Shown piece by piece: positions 1-6,664 of a stretch of DNA of 47,580 nucleotides; within the stretch, counting starts at the first letter, position 1, and the number at the start of each line of letters is the position of its first letter. Position numbers and translations under genes: made by a program. Source of the stretch: a virus; IMG/VR virus record IMGVR_UViG_3300046336_000166, positions 1 through 47,580 of that record. The stretch is one strand, 5' to 3'. The notes beneath the pieces are model-generated. The model was not told where the DNA came from. It saw nothing but the letters and a program-made list of their open reading frames with translations, and made no database searches.

Positions 1-277
1 AACCAGTGATCCTGATGCGATAGATGGTAGTCCAATACTACCTGTGTCTTCAATATTTGTATTGATAATTAGATCAACCAGTGATCCTGATGCGATAGAT
101 GGTAGTCCAATACTACCTGTGTCTTCAATATTTGTATTGATAATTAGATCAACCAGTGATCCTGATGCGATAGATGGTAGTCCAATACTACCTGTGTCTT
201 CAATATTTGTATTGATAATTAGATCAACCAGTGATCCTGATGCGATAGATGGTAGTCCAATACTACCTGTGTCTTCA
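1..277. repeat. 75-bp in-frame tandem repeat (3 full copies plus 52 bp)
   Basis: The unit starting AACCAGTGATCCTGATGCG recurs at 1, 76, 151 and 226 with no visible base difference; the fourth copy stops matching at 277. The period is 75 bp, exactly 25 codons, so the minus-strand frame stays open across all copies and gives a 25-residue protein repeat starting DTGSIGLPSIASGSL. The array continues past the window edge. Perfect nucleotide identity implies recent expansion or homogenisation, or a collapsed or expanded assembly repeat. Confidence 0.95.
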
Positions 278-432
278 GCCAGCCCATAAGGTGGTAGACT
301 TCCAGATATCACTCCAGGTAGCCCTATAGACGCAGTATCACTAATCTCAAATCCATAGAGTGAACTGGTGAAGAATTCACTTACTGTGAGTTCTCGCCTA
401 TCGGCTAAGATTCCATGGAGAGAAGTCTTCAT
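1..432 (-). CDS. repeat-containing fibre-like protein (3' end outside window)
   Basis: The minus-strand frame opens at ATG 432-430, overlapping the TGA of the upstream gene (ATGA), and stays open to the window edge (144 codons seen). Residues 1-53 hold a degenerate first repeat (SIGLPGVISGSL). From residue 54 the protein is made of identical 25-residue units with SIGLPSIASGSLVDLIINTN. Regular short repeats next to a small virion-type gene behind a late promoter suggest a fibre or adhesin-like structural protein. No family is recognised. Repeat number may vary between isolates. The function is inference; the open frame and the repeats are directly visible. Confidence 0.7.
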   Translation of the reverse strand, partial: MKTSLHGILADRRELTVSEFFTSSLYGFEISDTASIGLPGVISGSLPPYGLAEDTGSIGLPSIASGSLVDLIINTNIEDTGSIGLPSIASGSLVDLIINTNIEDTGSIGLPSIASGSLVDLIINTNIEDTGSIGLPSIASGSLV

Positions 433-953
433 GGTGTAGCGAAGTCTCCAGCCGCATACCAAACATCAGGTGATCGCTTGATAAGTGTTACTACAGAGTA
501 CTGTCCCAACAGAGTAGTGGACAGACCATTTCCGACGTGTAGCGTAACACCACTAGCCGGTACCAGTGTCACTGTACCAACATCATCAGCAGCTACCAAC
601 ACAGATGATCCTACTGCAATTGGTACAGCAGAATTGAGAGGTATCGTGACTGTAGTGGCGCTGGAATTGCTCACAGCAATTCCATTTGCGACGTCCATAG
701 GGGCAACAATTGTACTATTCACGACTTCACGCCATGAGAACGTTGGCAGTGTAACAGACCCACCTCCGCCAGATAATGTCAATTGATCACCAACAATACT
801 CAATAATTGTGGAGTACCACCAACGAGCACCCAGGCACTACCGTCCCAGTGTTGTAGTGTCCCTGTCAAACCATCGACTGATAAAAATACAATCTGACCC
901 ACATCAGGAGAGGTAGGTAACGCTGTTGCTCGGGTATAACCATATAATTTCAT
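429..953 (-). CDS. virion-type fibre/tail protein, 174 aa
   Basis: The N-terminus (MKLYGYTRATALPTSPDVG, then WDGSAWVLVGG near residue 40) is the head-module style seen in many phage fibre and tail-associated proteins. The rest is rich in Ser, Thr, Val and Gly with short beta-like stretches (VTIPLNSAVPIAVGSSVLV), fitting a beta-structured virion protein. A late promoter TATAAATA lies 50 bp upstream of the ATG. The stop overlaps the start of the next repeat-containing gene, so the two are probably translated together. No catalytic motif is seen. The exact virion role is unknown. Confidence 0.7.
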   Translation of the reverse strand: MKLYGYTRATALPTSPDVGQIVFLSVDGLTGTLQHWDGSAWVLVGGTPQLLSIVGDQLTLSGGGGSVTLPTFSWREVVNSTIVAPMDVANGIAVSNSSATTVTIPLNSAVPIAVGSSVLVAADDVGTVTLVPASGVTLHVGNGLSTTLLGQYSVVTLIKRSPDVWYAAGDFATP

Positions 954-988
954 TTGGTGGTATCTTTCATACTAATTTTCATTTCAGT

Positions 989-1038
989 GCACATATGTGT
1001 ACTATTTATAATGGTGGTATTGTAATTATGATATGTGC
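989..1038 (-). promoter_or_regulatory. late promoter TATAAATA (1003-1010) inside an inverted repeat
   Basis: On the minus strand TATAAATA spans 1010-1003. With T4 late-promoter geometry the start site would fall near 997. Inverted arms GCACATAT (989-996) and ATATGTGC (1031-1038) flank the promoter, so RNA begun at this promoter lacks the first arm whereas read-through RNA carries both. It serves the gene at 429-953. Confidence 0.6.
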
Positions 1039-1097
1039 AATAGAATAGAGCAGGGTTAACCTTAGTGTAGTTCCCCGCTCAATAAACACTTTAGCTT

Positions 1098-2168
1098 TTA
1101 GCAGTAGCGCTCAACCAATCGAGCCCAATTTGGAACCCCCGAAGCCGCCAGGTTCATCCCGCGTACCAATTTTCTGATATTAACAGCACCTGTCTGTTTC
1201 TCTATCAAGTCGACTACTGCCATTCGCTCTTCGAGTGTGAGAGTACCCTCGATTGGAATGTTGGGAGCAATCTTACGCATGAATGCAAACACCTCAGCCT
1301 TTGTGGGGTCTAGTGTTATGATAAATCCTCGTGTGGCGAGTGCACCATCGGGATCGAGCACGTCAGGTGATAAGTTACTGATCAATATTACACGACCCTC
1401 GAAGTCGAAATATCGTGGAAACTTCTCAGGCTCCATTCCAGAATCAACAGCATCCAGTGCATCACCCATGAGGGCTTCGTCAGCTGGATCGAACAACCAC
1501 GACGCAGCCTTCGCCCAAACTAATTTACGCTTCTTCTTAGTATCCAGTGCAGCTTTCAGTAAGTTGCGACCTTCTTGGGTAGATACGATCGTGTCACAAT
1601 CATCAAGAACCACAATTCCAGTACGATTCATAAAGAGTGTCTTGTATAGACCAGCAGCAGATCCTGATGAAGTGTTCTTAAAATAACCATCGCCGTCTGA
1701 TAAGCCTAGATTTTGAAGAGTTTCCTCAACAGTGTGAGTATTGTGGTGAACAAAACCTGCGGCGTCGCTATACAACATCTTCTCAGATTGCACTTGGATA
1801 TCATAGACATCACTAACAACACCTGTGGAAATTTTAGAAACTACCACGGCGATGTCACCAGATGTCTTGGCTAATAGATCACCAACCTTCATTTCACTTG
1901 CGACGATGACATCATTCCGTGCATTAGTAGCAAACATGTGATGATCTGCACACACTACAGTCTCACCGGTAGAAAATTCAAATTCAATTAATTTGGCTTG
2001 CTTGCGAATCAGACCAATCACAGGAATTAGGCAATTCTCTTGATCGCGAATCAACCAATCGAATTCTCGAGTGTCATATAGTTTGTTTAATTCTAATTCA
2101 TCAATTGATAAATTTTGTTTTACGTGTTCCGCCAATTGAAGGAAGGAACGAATTTCGAGATTGTGCAT
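1098..2168 (-). CDS. split-intein C-fragment fused to C-terminal half of AAA+ ATPase
   Basis: Residues 1-143 are an intein C-fragment. TGETVVCADHHMF (about 67-79) resembles block B, with Cys in place of the usual Thr. MKVGDLL follows, then VYDIQV (about 121-126) as block F, and the end is FVHHN, with penultimate His and terminal Asn. The extein starts at Thr144 (THTVEETL) and carries Walker B GIVVLDDCD and a sensor-1-like VILISNLS. It lacks the beginning of the P-loop, which is encoded at the end of the 4827-5819 gene. Trans-splicing would join GAGGLGK to THTVEETL and restore GAGGLGKT, giving about 529 residues in total. It has its own late promoter. The molecular task of the ATPase is unknown. 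Confidence 0.88.
   Translation of the reverse strand: MHNLEIRSFLQLAEHVKQNLSIDELELNKLYDTREFDWLIRDQENCLIPVIGLIRKQAKLIEFEFSTGETVVCADHHMFATNARNDVIVASEMKVGDLLAKTSGDIAVVVSKISTGVVSDVYDIQVQSEKMLYSDAAGFVHHNTHTVEETLQNLGLSDGDGYFKNTSSGSAAGLYKTLFMNRTGIVVLDDCDTIVSTQEGRNLLKAALDTKKKRKLVWAKAASWLFDPADEALMGDALDAVDSGMEPEKFPRYFDFEGRVILISNLSPDVLDPDGALATRGFIITLDPTKAEVFAFMRKIAPNIPIEGTLTLEERMAVVDLIEKQTGAVNIRKLVRGMNLAASGVPNWARLVERYC
1740..2168 (-). other. intein C-fragment (IntC, 143 aa)
   Basis: This is the coding span of intein residues 1-143. MHNLEIRSFLQLAEHV corresponds to the region after block A in continuous inteins, so the split lies just after the first beta-hairpin, an atypical far-N-terminal site like that of AceL-TerL and VidaL. 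Together with the 14-residue N-fragment the intein is about 157 residues, a normal mini-intein size, with no endonuclease domain inside. Confidence 0.85.
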
Positions 2169-2176
2169 AAGTGTAC

Positions 2177-2207
2177 CTGCTGTAAATCACTATTTATACC
2201 ACAGCAG
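2177..2207 (-). promoter_or_regulatory. late promoter TATAAATA (2191-2198) nested in a 7-bp inverted repeat
   Basis: The minus-strand promoter TATAAATA lies between arms CTGCTGT (2177-2183) and ACAGCAG (2201-2207). The predicted start near 2185 is in the loop. The downstream arm abuts AGG, the only Shine-Dalgarno-like bases before the IntC-ATPase start at 2168, so only read-through RNA could hide them. Confidence 0.6.
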
Positions 2208-2213
2208 TGCTTA

Positions 2214-2220
2214 CTAAATA
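2214..2220 (+). promoter_or_regulatory. late-type promoter CTAAATA for the plus-strand gene pair
   Basis: TACTAAATA on the plus strand lies 25 bp before the ATG at 2245 and back to back with the minus-strand late promoter at 2191-2198. It matches the other CTAAATA elements of the window. Confidence 0.45.
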
Positions 2221-2244
2221 AGAAGCCATTAAAAATCCCTCCTC

Positions 2245-2793
2245 ATGAATTCAATTATTTCCATCGCCCGCCGTATTTGGTCTGCACTCTGGGTAGGTAA
2301 CCAACCACCAGAGCCTACCCACATCCCACAGTATACTAACCCCCACCAAGGAGTCGTCGAAGGTACGATATGTCCACCAAGTAGTGATGAGTACTATCTG
2401 TTATCGCTGAGGGACGCATACCTTGGTGAGCGCCTCTACGTTCCATCATTTCCAAAAATTAGCAACGTCACTGATAATACAGCAACAGGTCTCGCGGGGG
2501 AGCACGGAGGTGTATTCTTGATTGGTGAGTTCAGCTTCACAATCGACCACACTGGAGCAATTACATCTGGTTGGGTAAAAACACAACACACCACCCGCAA
2601 GGAAACCATAATCAGCGGCAAGGTTAATTATGACGGAACATTCCATCTGGCGTATGGATCGTATGGGTTATCGTGTGAGGGTATAATCAAGTATGGTAAA
2701 TTAACAGGTGTAGCCTGTGGAGCACACCAACTGATTGCAGGTAATATGACAGGTGAGCTCCGCCCTCCGTGTGACGAAGCCATCATTAACTAA
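2245..2793 (+). CDS. small beta-rich protein nested in the fractured-gene locus
   Basis: 182 residues with a short amphipathic or membrane-interacting start (MNSIISIARRIWSALW) and a body of alternating polar and hydrophobic strands. GGVFLIGEFSFTID..G.ITSGWVKT and later SCEGIIKYGKLTGVACG parallel the neighbour at 2806-3408 (GGIWLSGHYAFEIDANG, VSITGQIIGNTVVGKVC), so the two are diverged paralogues. Both contain a repeated SGH/GEF-type beta-hairpin. There is no Shine-Dalgarno sequence before the ATG; instead CCTCCTC precedes it. The gene lies opposite to the split ATPase gene and its endonuclease, between the two halves. No family is recognised; a surface or envelope role is inference. Confidence 0.6.
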   Translation: MNSIISIARRIWSALWVGNQPPEPTHIPQYTNPHQGVVEGTICPPSSDEYYLLSLRDAYLGERLYVPSFPKISNVTDNTATGLAGEHGGVFLIGEFSFTIDHTGAITSGWVKTQHTTRKETIISGKVNYDGTFHLAYGSYGLSCEGIIKYGKLTGVACGAHQLIAGNMTGELRPPCDEAIIN

Positions 2794-2805
2794 AGGAATT
2801 TTAAT

Positions 2806-3408
2806 ATGTTTTTCGCATTCTTATTCATCGTATTAGGGTACTTGGGATATCGTGGGTACAAATTAGGCTACTTCAGCCCTAAAGTTCAAACCCCCGCCGC
2901 TCCCGAGCCCGTTAAATATTATCCAGGAACACTTGTGGGGTCATTCACGATGCCTTCACACGAAGCTCGCATTGCTGCACGCAACACAAGTCTCGTTAAT
3001 CACGGGCACACTGTGACAGGAGACGACTCAATTGATAATGCTGTGCTTGGCGGAGGTTCACCTGACGGCGGAATTTGGTTGAGTGGACACTATGCATTTG
3101 AAATCGATGCAAATGGGCAGAAGACAGATAAATCTTGGATCACAGTGTTTAGTGATGAACACTTTCCGGTTACGGGTGGCGTGATGCCTGACGGTAAAAT
3201 CGGAATGGCATCACCCGCAGGTGTATCAATCACTGGCCAGATTATCGGTAACACTGTCGTGGGTAAGGTTTGTGAAGCTGGAATGATTGCCAAGGTTGGC
3301 TCCATACCAGGTCTGGAAGGGAATCCTGTAACGAGAGATGGTGAACAGTATCTGGAATATGTTCACGGTGCGATGACGGGGACATTTACACCAAACGGTA
3401 AGCTCTGA
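2806..3408 (+). CDS. membrane-anchored beta-rich protein, paralogue of the preceding gene
   Basis: 200 residues. Residues 1-19 (MFFAFLFIVLGYLGYRGYK) form a membrane anchor, followed by a Pro-rich linker (VQTPAAPEPVKYYPG) and a beta-rich domain with GGIWLSGHYAFEID and VSITGQIIGNTVVGKV, shared in pattern with 2245-2793. A good ribosome site AAAGGA sits 11 bases before the ATG, and a strong two-way terminator follows. The anchor suggests the domain is exposed outside the cytoplasm or at the membrane. Function is unknown; a superinfection or lysis-related role is only a guess. Confidence 0.65.
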   Translation: MFFAFLFIVLGYLGYRGYKLGYFSPKVQTPAAPEPVKYYPGTLVGSFTMPSHEARIAARNTSLVNHGHTVTGDDSIDNAVLGGGSPDGGIWLSGHYAFEIDANGQKTDKSWITVFSDEHFPVTGGVMPDGKIGMASPAGVSITGQIIGNTVVGKVCEAGMIAKVGSIPGLEGNPVTRDGEQYLEYVHGAMTGTFTPNGKL

Positions 3409-3432
3409 TTTAAATAAATCACAGAGTGTTAT

Positions 3433-3461
3433 AAAAAAAGCGCCTGAGGCGCTTTTTTTTT
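3433..3461. terminator. bidirectional intrinsic terminator
   Basis: AGCGCC-tga-GGCGCT forms a perfect 6-bp GC-rich stem with seven A on the left and nine T on the right, so it works in both directions. It separates the convergent gene at 2806-3408 from the endonuclease gene ending at 3464. Confidence 0.92.
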
Positions 3462-3463
3462 GT

Positions 3464-4723
3464 TCACTGGAACTGAGTACTAAAAGCTTTGTGACGGGTT
3501 TGAATTGTATCAACAACACGCTTAATAACCGCCATCGCATCCGCATTAAACTCCGTCTCTGTAATATGACTGATTAACATGTTAGGATACATTTCTAATA
3601 TTTTGTCATCCCTACGCTTTTTATCAGCTGTGTAATATGTGTAATCGTCAGTCCGATGGTAATATTGCCCATCAAACTCAATGATTAATTCCAAATCTGG
3701 AATATAGAAATCAGGCTTACAAAATGTTTCTTGGAGTTCTAGAGTAAATTCGTTATTCTTGATATCTGTATCGTTACCAATTACCCTGGTTGCATAATAT
3801 ATCGGTAATTCCTTGATCGTATCAGGCAGCATTTGGCAAACCCCATCAAACAGCACCTGTGATATCTTACTATAATTTTGTTTCTTAAAGTTTTTGTGCC
3901 ATAGTGCTTGACGTTCCTTGAACCTAATCAACCCGTCGACTTCCCCATACTTTTCGATGCAGATGTCCAGTGAAAAGGTTCGTTGTCTATTAGACAATAA
4001 AACTTCCGCTTGTTCAACATTGCCATTGCACTTGTTGACCCAATATTGTAAGTTTGTGTTGCGTGTACTTTTATCAATCAGTCCTGCCTTCCAAGCCGCT
4101 TTGGCGCCGTCTGCTGCATGTTGTTGAACTTTTTGAACCTCCTTCGTGGCCTGCTCTCGAGAGCAACCTTGCTGTTCCCAATATCCAATAGTTTTAGGAG
4201 AATGTGCTCCCTGATGTGCCGTGACTTGTTCAACTGCCTCTTCGTATGAGTATCCTCGCTTTACCCAATACTCTGGGCGCCTTGCTGTAAATCCATACCG
4301 CTTATCATCAACCAACACACGCGCTTCTTCTATAGAATGTCCTAATCCAATCCAGTGATCTAAATTTAGTTCCAGTTGCTTAATAGCATTGCGAGATTTT
4401 TGTTGCTCAGATATGTAGTGCTTTGCATCATCTTCGCTCCATCCTCGGCGAATCCAGTGTTCTACATTGTTGGGTTTTGCTGTTTTGTTGGGGTTAATTA
4501 CCCCAAACCTCAATGCAAGATCCCCCTTAGTTTGGGATATTGTTGGAGTTGTATCCAAGAACACTTGCACGTTGTGTAGAGTTTCAGGAAACCAGCCCCT
4601 CCATTCGTGTCGATACAAAAGTTCTCGAATGAAACAATATTCTAGTACTTCGTCGGGAGTGGAAAGTTCGATAATAGTGTTGGGTGTGTTTGCTACACGG
4701 GTTACTTTGGTTATTGTTGTCAT
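3464..4723 (-). CDS. free-standing Vsr/DUF559-like homing endonuclease candidate, 419 aa
   Basis: The N-terminal half holds about five modules of the type HW/YW-x-RG-x-S-xEEA (HWIRRGWSEDDA, HWIGLGHSIEEA, YWVKRGYSYEEA, YWEQQGCSREQA, YWVNKCNG), spaced roughly 35-45 residues apart, probably DNA-recognition repeats. The C-terminal domain has FCKPDFYIPDLELIIEFDG followed by QYYHR and KKRRDD, the E-D-x-H-D pattern of Vsr-like (EDxHD) endonucleases. The gene lies between the two halves of the split-intein ATPase, the position of endonucleases in fractured genes, where they are thought to spread the locus. The start at 4723 is chosen because the ATG at 4771 lies upstream of the late promoter; a hairpin ends 3 bases before the chosen ATG. 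Confidence 0.82.
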   Translation of the reverse strand: MTTITKVTRVANTPNTIIELSTPDEVLEYCFIRELLYRHEWRGWFPETLHNVQVFLDTTPTISQTKGDLALRFGVINPNKTAKPNNVEHWIRRGWSEDDAKHYISEQQKSRNAIKQLELNLDHWIGLGHSIEEARVLVDDKRYGFTARRPEYWVKRGYSYEEAVEQVTAHQGAHSPKTIGYWEQQGCSREQATKEVQKVQQHAADGAKAAWKAGLIDKSTRNTNLQYWVNKCNGNVEQAEVLLSNRQRTFSLDICIEKYGEVDGLIRFKERQALWHKNFKKQNYSKISQVLFDGVCQMLPDTIKELPIYYATRVIGNDTDIKNNEFTLELQETFCKPDFYIPDLELIIEFDGQYYHRTDDYTYYTADKKRRDDKILEMYPNMLISHITETEFNADAMAVIKRVVDTIQTRHKAFSTQFQ

Positions 4724-4726
4724 ATA

Positions 4727-4757
4727 AAATATAGGGTTGATTGCTAACCCTATATTT
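4727..4757 (-). promoter_or_regulatory. 12-bp perfect hairpin over the endonuclease start region
   Basis: AAATATAGGGTT (4727-4738) and AACCCTATATTT (4746-4757) are perfect complements with a 7-base loop. In minus-strand RNA the stem ends 3 bases before the endonuclease AUG, inside the ribosome footprint. This matches the logic of T4 I-TevI and lysozyme mRNAs, where the hairpin blocks translation of read-through RNA. Confidence 0.7.
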
Positions 4758-4760
4758 ATA
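4753..4760 (-). promoter_or_regulatory. late promoter TATAAATA for the endonuclease gene
   Basis: A perfect T4-type late promoter on the minus strand overlaps the first arm of the hairpin at 4727-4757. The predicted start near 4747 leaves almost the whole first arm out of the late transcript, so late RNA cannot form the hairpin. Confidence 0.7.
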
Positions 4761-4826
4761 CAACATTCCATAGTTGTGTGCTACTCGGACCTGGTGGATC
4801 AGGAAGGGGTAGTGATATTTGAGGAG

Positions 4827-5819
4827 TTACTCGCCAAATACCCCAGCCAATTCCGAATTAGGGTCCAAACATTTTCCCAACCCCCCAGCGCCCAATACAA
4901 TCGCGAAGTTACTTGCGCCCTTTGCTACCGCCGTGATGATGGTTTTCATATCATCTAATTGCTCTTCATAAGGAATACGACTCTGTGTGGCCTCAGGGTA
5001 AGCACGTGCTGCACGATCTTCTGAATCAGTACTCGTTGATTCATCACCACCACTCCGAACCTCCAAAGCTGCTCTTCCTTTCTTGGGTGCCGAATCTAGA
5101 ACACTTTGTACAATTTCATCGCGATCAAAGTCGGCACTAGAGCCGATTAGTGTAAATCTCTGCCTACCAGCACCATCTGTCTTAATATCAAACGCATCTT
5201 TGTACTTCTGAGTAATCTCACCGAAAATTCGTTCTTGGTTGCGGCCCATCTTGGAAATGTTGAACTTAGACACAGGACCAGCACTCAGTGCATCAATAAC
5301 GTCACTATACGCATCCTCAGTTAATATTACAGGGGACTTCGATAGTGTATTCACATAGTAAACACTTTCTGATTCGCGGAGTACTTTTACATCTAGTGCG
5401 ATTTGAGCACGCGACTCTTCAGTCGACAATTCAACCACACCAACTCTTGGTGATACGATCACAGCACTGAGTGTAGGGAGAATGGTTGCCAGTGATAGTG
5501 TCCCGAGTGGTGCTCCATCAATAGCTGTGATCTGAAAGTTGGGGTGCTTGGTAGAGCCATCCCAAACAGATATGGATTCGAGTACAGACGCTGAGTCACT
5601 GCGAGTCCAGTTGAACCGAACACTCTTACCTGATTCGGTAAAATATCTCAAGCCAATTCCGGTGCCGGCGGCGCCTTTGTAGTGCTCCATCTCAGGGAGT
5701 GCATATAGGGTGCCTGTTGATTTTTCAAGATATTGCTTGATAAGTTGAATAGAACGCGCAAAATCTGCAGTTCGGATGCCTTCAGATAAGTATTTCAGGA
5801 AGTTCATAAATGTTCTCAT
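4827..5819 (-). CDS. N-terminal half of AAA+ ATPase fused to a split-intein N-fragment
   Basis: 330 residues. Residues 1-13 (MRTFMNFLKYLSE, then G) resemble a T4 capsid-targeting sequence cleaved after L-x-E. The middle is mixed alpha/beta and of unknown family, followed by a Ser/Asp/Glu-rich linker near 255-280. The end reads FAIVLGAGGLGK, an interrupted Walker A, then the 14-residue intein start CLDPNSELAGVFGE and a stop. The missing Thr and the remaining ATPase domain follow the intein end in the gene at 1098-2168. The late promoter CATAAATA and a small hairpin overlap the start codon. The spliced product would be about 529 residues. If the tag works, the ATPase or its N-part would enter the head. 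Confidence 0.88.
   Translation of the reverse strand: MRTFMNFLKYLSEGIRTADFARSIQLIKQYLEKSTGTLYALPEMEHYKGAAGTGIGLRYFTESGKSVRFNWTRSDSASVLESISVWDGSTKHPNFQITAIDGAPLGTLSLATILPTLSAVIVSPRVGVVELSTEESRAQIALDVKVLRESESVYYVNTLSKSPVILTEDAYSDVIDALSAGPVSKFNISKMGRNQERIFGEITQKYKDAFDIKTDGAGRQRFTLIGSSADFDRDEIVQSVLDSAPKKGRAALEVRSGGDESTSTDSEDRAARAYPEATQSRIPYEEQLDDMKTIITAVAKGASNFAIVLGAGGLGKCLDPNSELAGVFGE
4830..4871 (-). other. intein N-fragment (IntN, only 14 aa)
   Basis: It encodes CLDPNSELAGVFGE: catalytic Cys1 and a block A-like CLDPNSEL, directly after the P-loop Lys. The stop TAA follows at 4827-4829. At 14 residues it is shorter than the roughly 16- and 25-residue natural N-fragments of VidaL and AceL-TerL as far as I recall them. 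Confidence 0.85.
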
Positions 5820-5840
5820 AGTGTAGATGCACTATTTATG
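5818..5840 (-). promoter_or_regulatory. late promoter CATAAATA (5833-5840) with start-codon hairpin
   Basis: CATAAATA on the minus strand serves the ATPase N-half. Arms ATAGTG (5818-5823) and CACTAT (5830-5835) can pair. The downstream arm includes the first two bases of the AUG and the upstream arm overlaps the promoter, so only read-through RNA could fold. Confidence 0.5.
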
Positions 5841-5858
5841 TGGTGTATGTGTGATGTG

Positions 5859-5887
5859 TTGACCTTTCGTGTTTATTTGAGTACAAT
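5859..5887 (+). promoter_or_regulatory. sigma70-type promoter
   Basis: TTGACC (5859-5864), 17-bp spacer, TACAAT (5882-5887). It starts the plus-strand cluster at 5924 and diverges from the late promoter of the ATPase N-half. Confidence 0.75.
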
Positions 5888-5923
5888 TGGATCTATACCA
5901 CAACTTATTTGAGAACCTACAAA

Positions 5924-6205
5924 ATGCTATCTCTGACTCGTTATGTGACAGATTACGTAAACTCCATCCGAACAAAGGCTGAGGTTGCAGATATTTTGAT
6001 CTCATATGACGCCTATAGGGAACATCCACACGCTGATGCTGAGTTGGTGTTATATCATGCATCCAAACTTGTGAACCTCGCTAATTTAAATATTAACCAT
6101 GCAGATATTCATCCTGGTAGCGACATGGCTATCCTAATCGACGCTCTTGGGTATGCGTGCGCGCGGAACTTAGCCGGCCGATTCATTGATTATTGTATGG
6201 ACTAA
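5924..6205 (+). CDS. hypothetical protein, 93 aa
   Basis: Mostly helical by composition (ADAELVLYHASKLVNLANLN in the middle), no recognisable family or membrane segment. ATG 5924 is preferred over the in-frame TTG at 5909 because GAGA lies about 10 bases upstream of it. First gene after the sigma70-type promoter at 5859, so probably early. The small genes that follow are closely spaced and likely on the same transcript. Confidence 0.6.
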   Translation: MLSLTRYVTDYVNSIRTKAEVADILISYDAYREHPHADAELVLYHASKLVNLANLNINHADIHPGSDMAILIDALGYACARNLAGRFIDYCMD

Positions 6206-6213
6206 ACGCACAC

Positions 6214-6378
6214 ATGACAGAACAAGACCCACAGAATTCACTTTTGGAACCTCGCCTCATGACGGCAGTTCAAAAACTTAGTGATCGAATCTCTACACTC
6301 GAATCCCAGCGTAGAATGCTCGAAGAGCTAATGAAGTCCGTTTCATCACCCTCTAAAACCACACCGGAGACCCCTTAA
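6214..6378 (+). CDS. small coiled-coil protein, 54 aa
   Basis: Residues 15-42 (TAVQKLSDRISTLESQRRML and on) have heptad-like spacing, suggesting a short dimeric coiled coil; the tail is Ser/Thr/Pro-rich. It starts at ATG 6214, eight bases after the preceding stop, and ends one base before the next ATG. No family is recognised. It may be a partner of the adjoining membrane proteins, which is inference from position only. Confidence 0.55.
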   Translation: MTEQDPQNSLLEPRLMTAVQKLSDRISTLESQRRMLEELMKSVSSPSKTTPETP

Positions 6379-6379
6379 T

Positions 6380-6652
6380 ATGGAAACTCAGTTATATCTC
6401 ACGTCTATTGCAATTTGCTTCGTTGTGATGGTAATTGCGATCAAATTGCACTTCAGAGCTGTCACAATCGGGACACTATTAGTCACAATTGTCACCTCGC
6501 TCATTCCCGGGGTCAACATGATAATTCCTGTGATGATTGTATTTGGTACCAGTGTGTGGGTTATCCTCGTCTCCATCGATAATATATTCAATCGATCATC
6601 GAGAGACCGTGATTCCCACAAGAGAAATTTCTTGGACACTAAATTATTTTAA
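6380..6652 (+). CDS. membrane protein with LIPGVN motif, 90 aa
   Basis: Two to three hydrophobic segments: about residues 4-22, 30-42 and 45-66 (IIPVMIVFGTSVWVILVSI), followed by a charged tail (RSSRDRDSHKR). The motif SLIPGVNMIIPV recurs as MLIPGVNSVLAV in the next gene, so the pair are likely paralogues with a shared membrane hairpin. The function is not known; phage membrane proteins of this size include superinfection-exclusion factors and lysis regulators. Confidence 0.6.
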   Translation: METQLYLTSIAICFVVMVIAIKLHFRAVTIGTLLVTIVTSLIPGVNMIIPVMIVFGTSVWVILVSIDNIFNRSSRDRDSHKRNFLDTKLF

Positions 6653-6664
6653 CTGGAGAATTAT

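Noticed and set aside
1-277. CRISPR array
   Set aside because: The units are identical over the whole 75 bp with no unique spacers and lie inside an open frame.
44-289. Plus-strand ORF across the 75-bp repeats
   Set aside because: The minus-strand frame is continuous with unique coding sequence upstream and ATGA-coupled to a virion gene; the plus frame is only open because the period is a multiple of three.
4724-4771. Upstream ATG at 4771 for the endonuclease (16 more residues)
   Set aside because: It lies upstream of the late promoter at 4753-4760, has no ribosome site, and the added residues are encoded by the hairpin itself.
5909-6213. TTG starts at 5909 and 6193
   Set aside because: Both have in-frame ATG codons shortly after (5924, 6214) with better spacing to ribosome sites.
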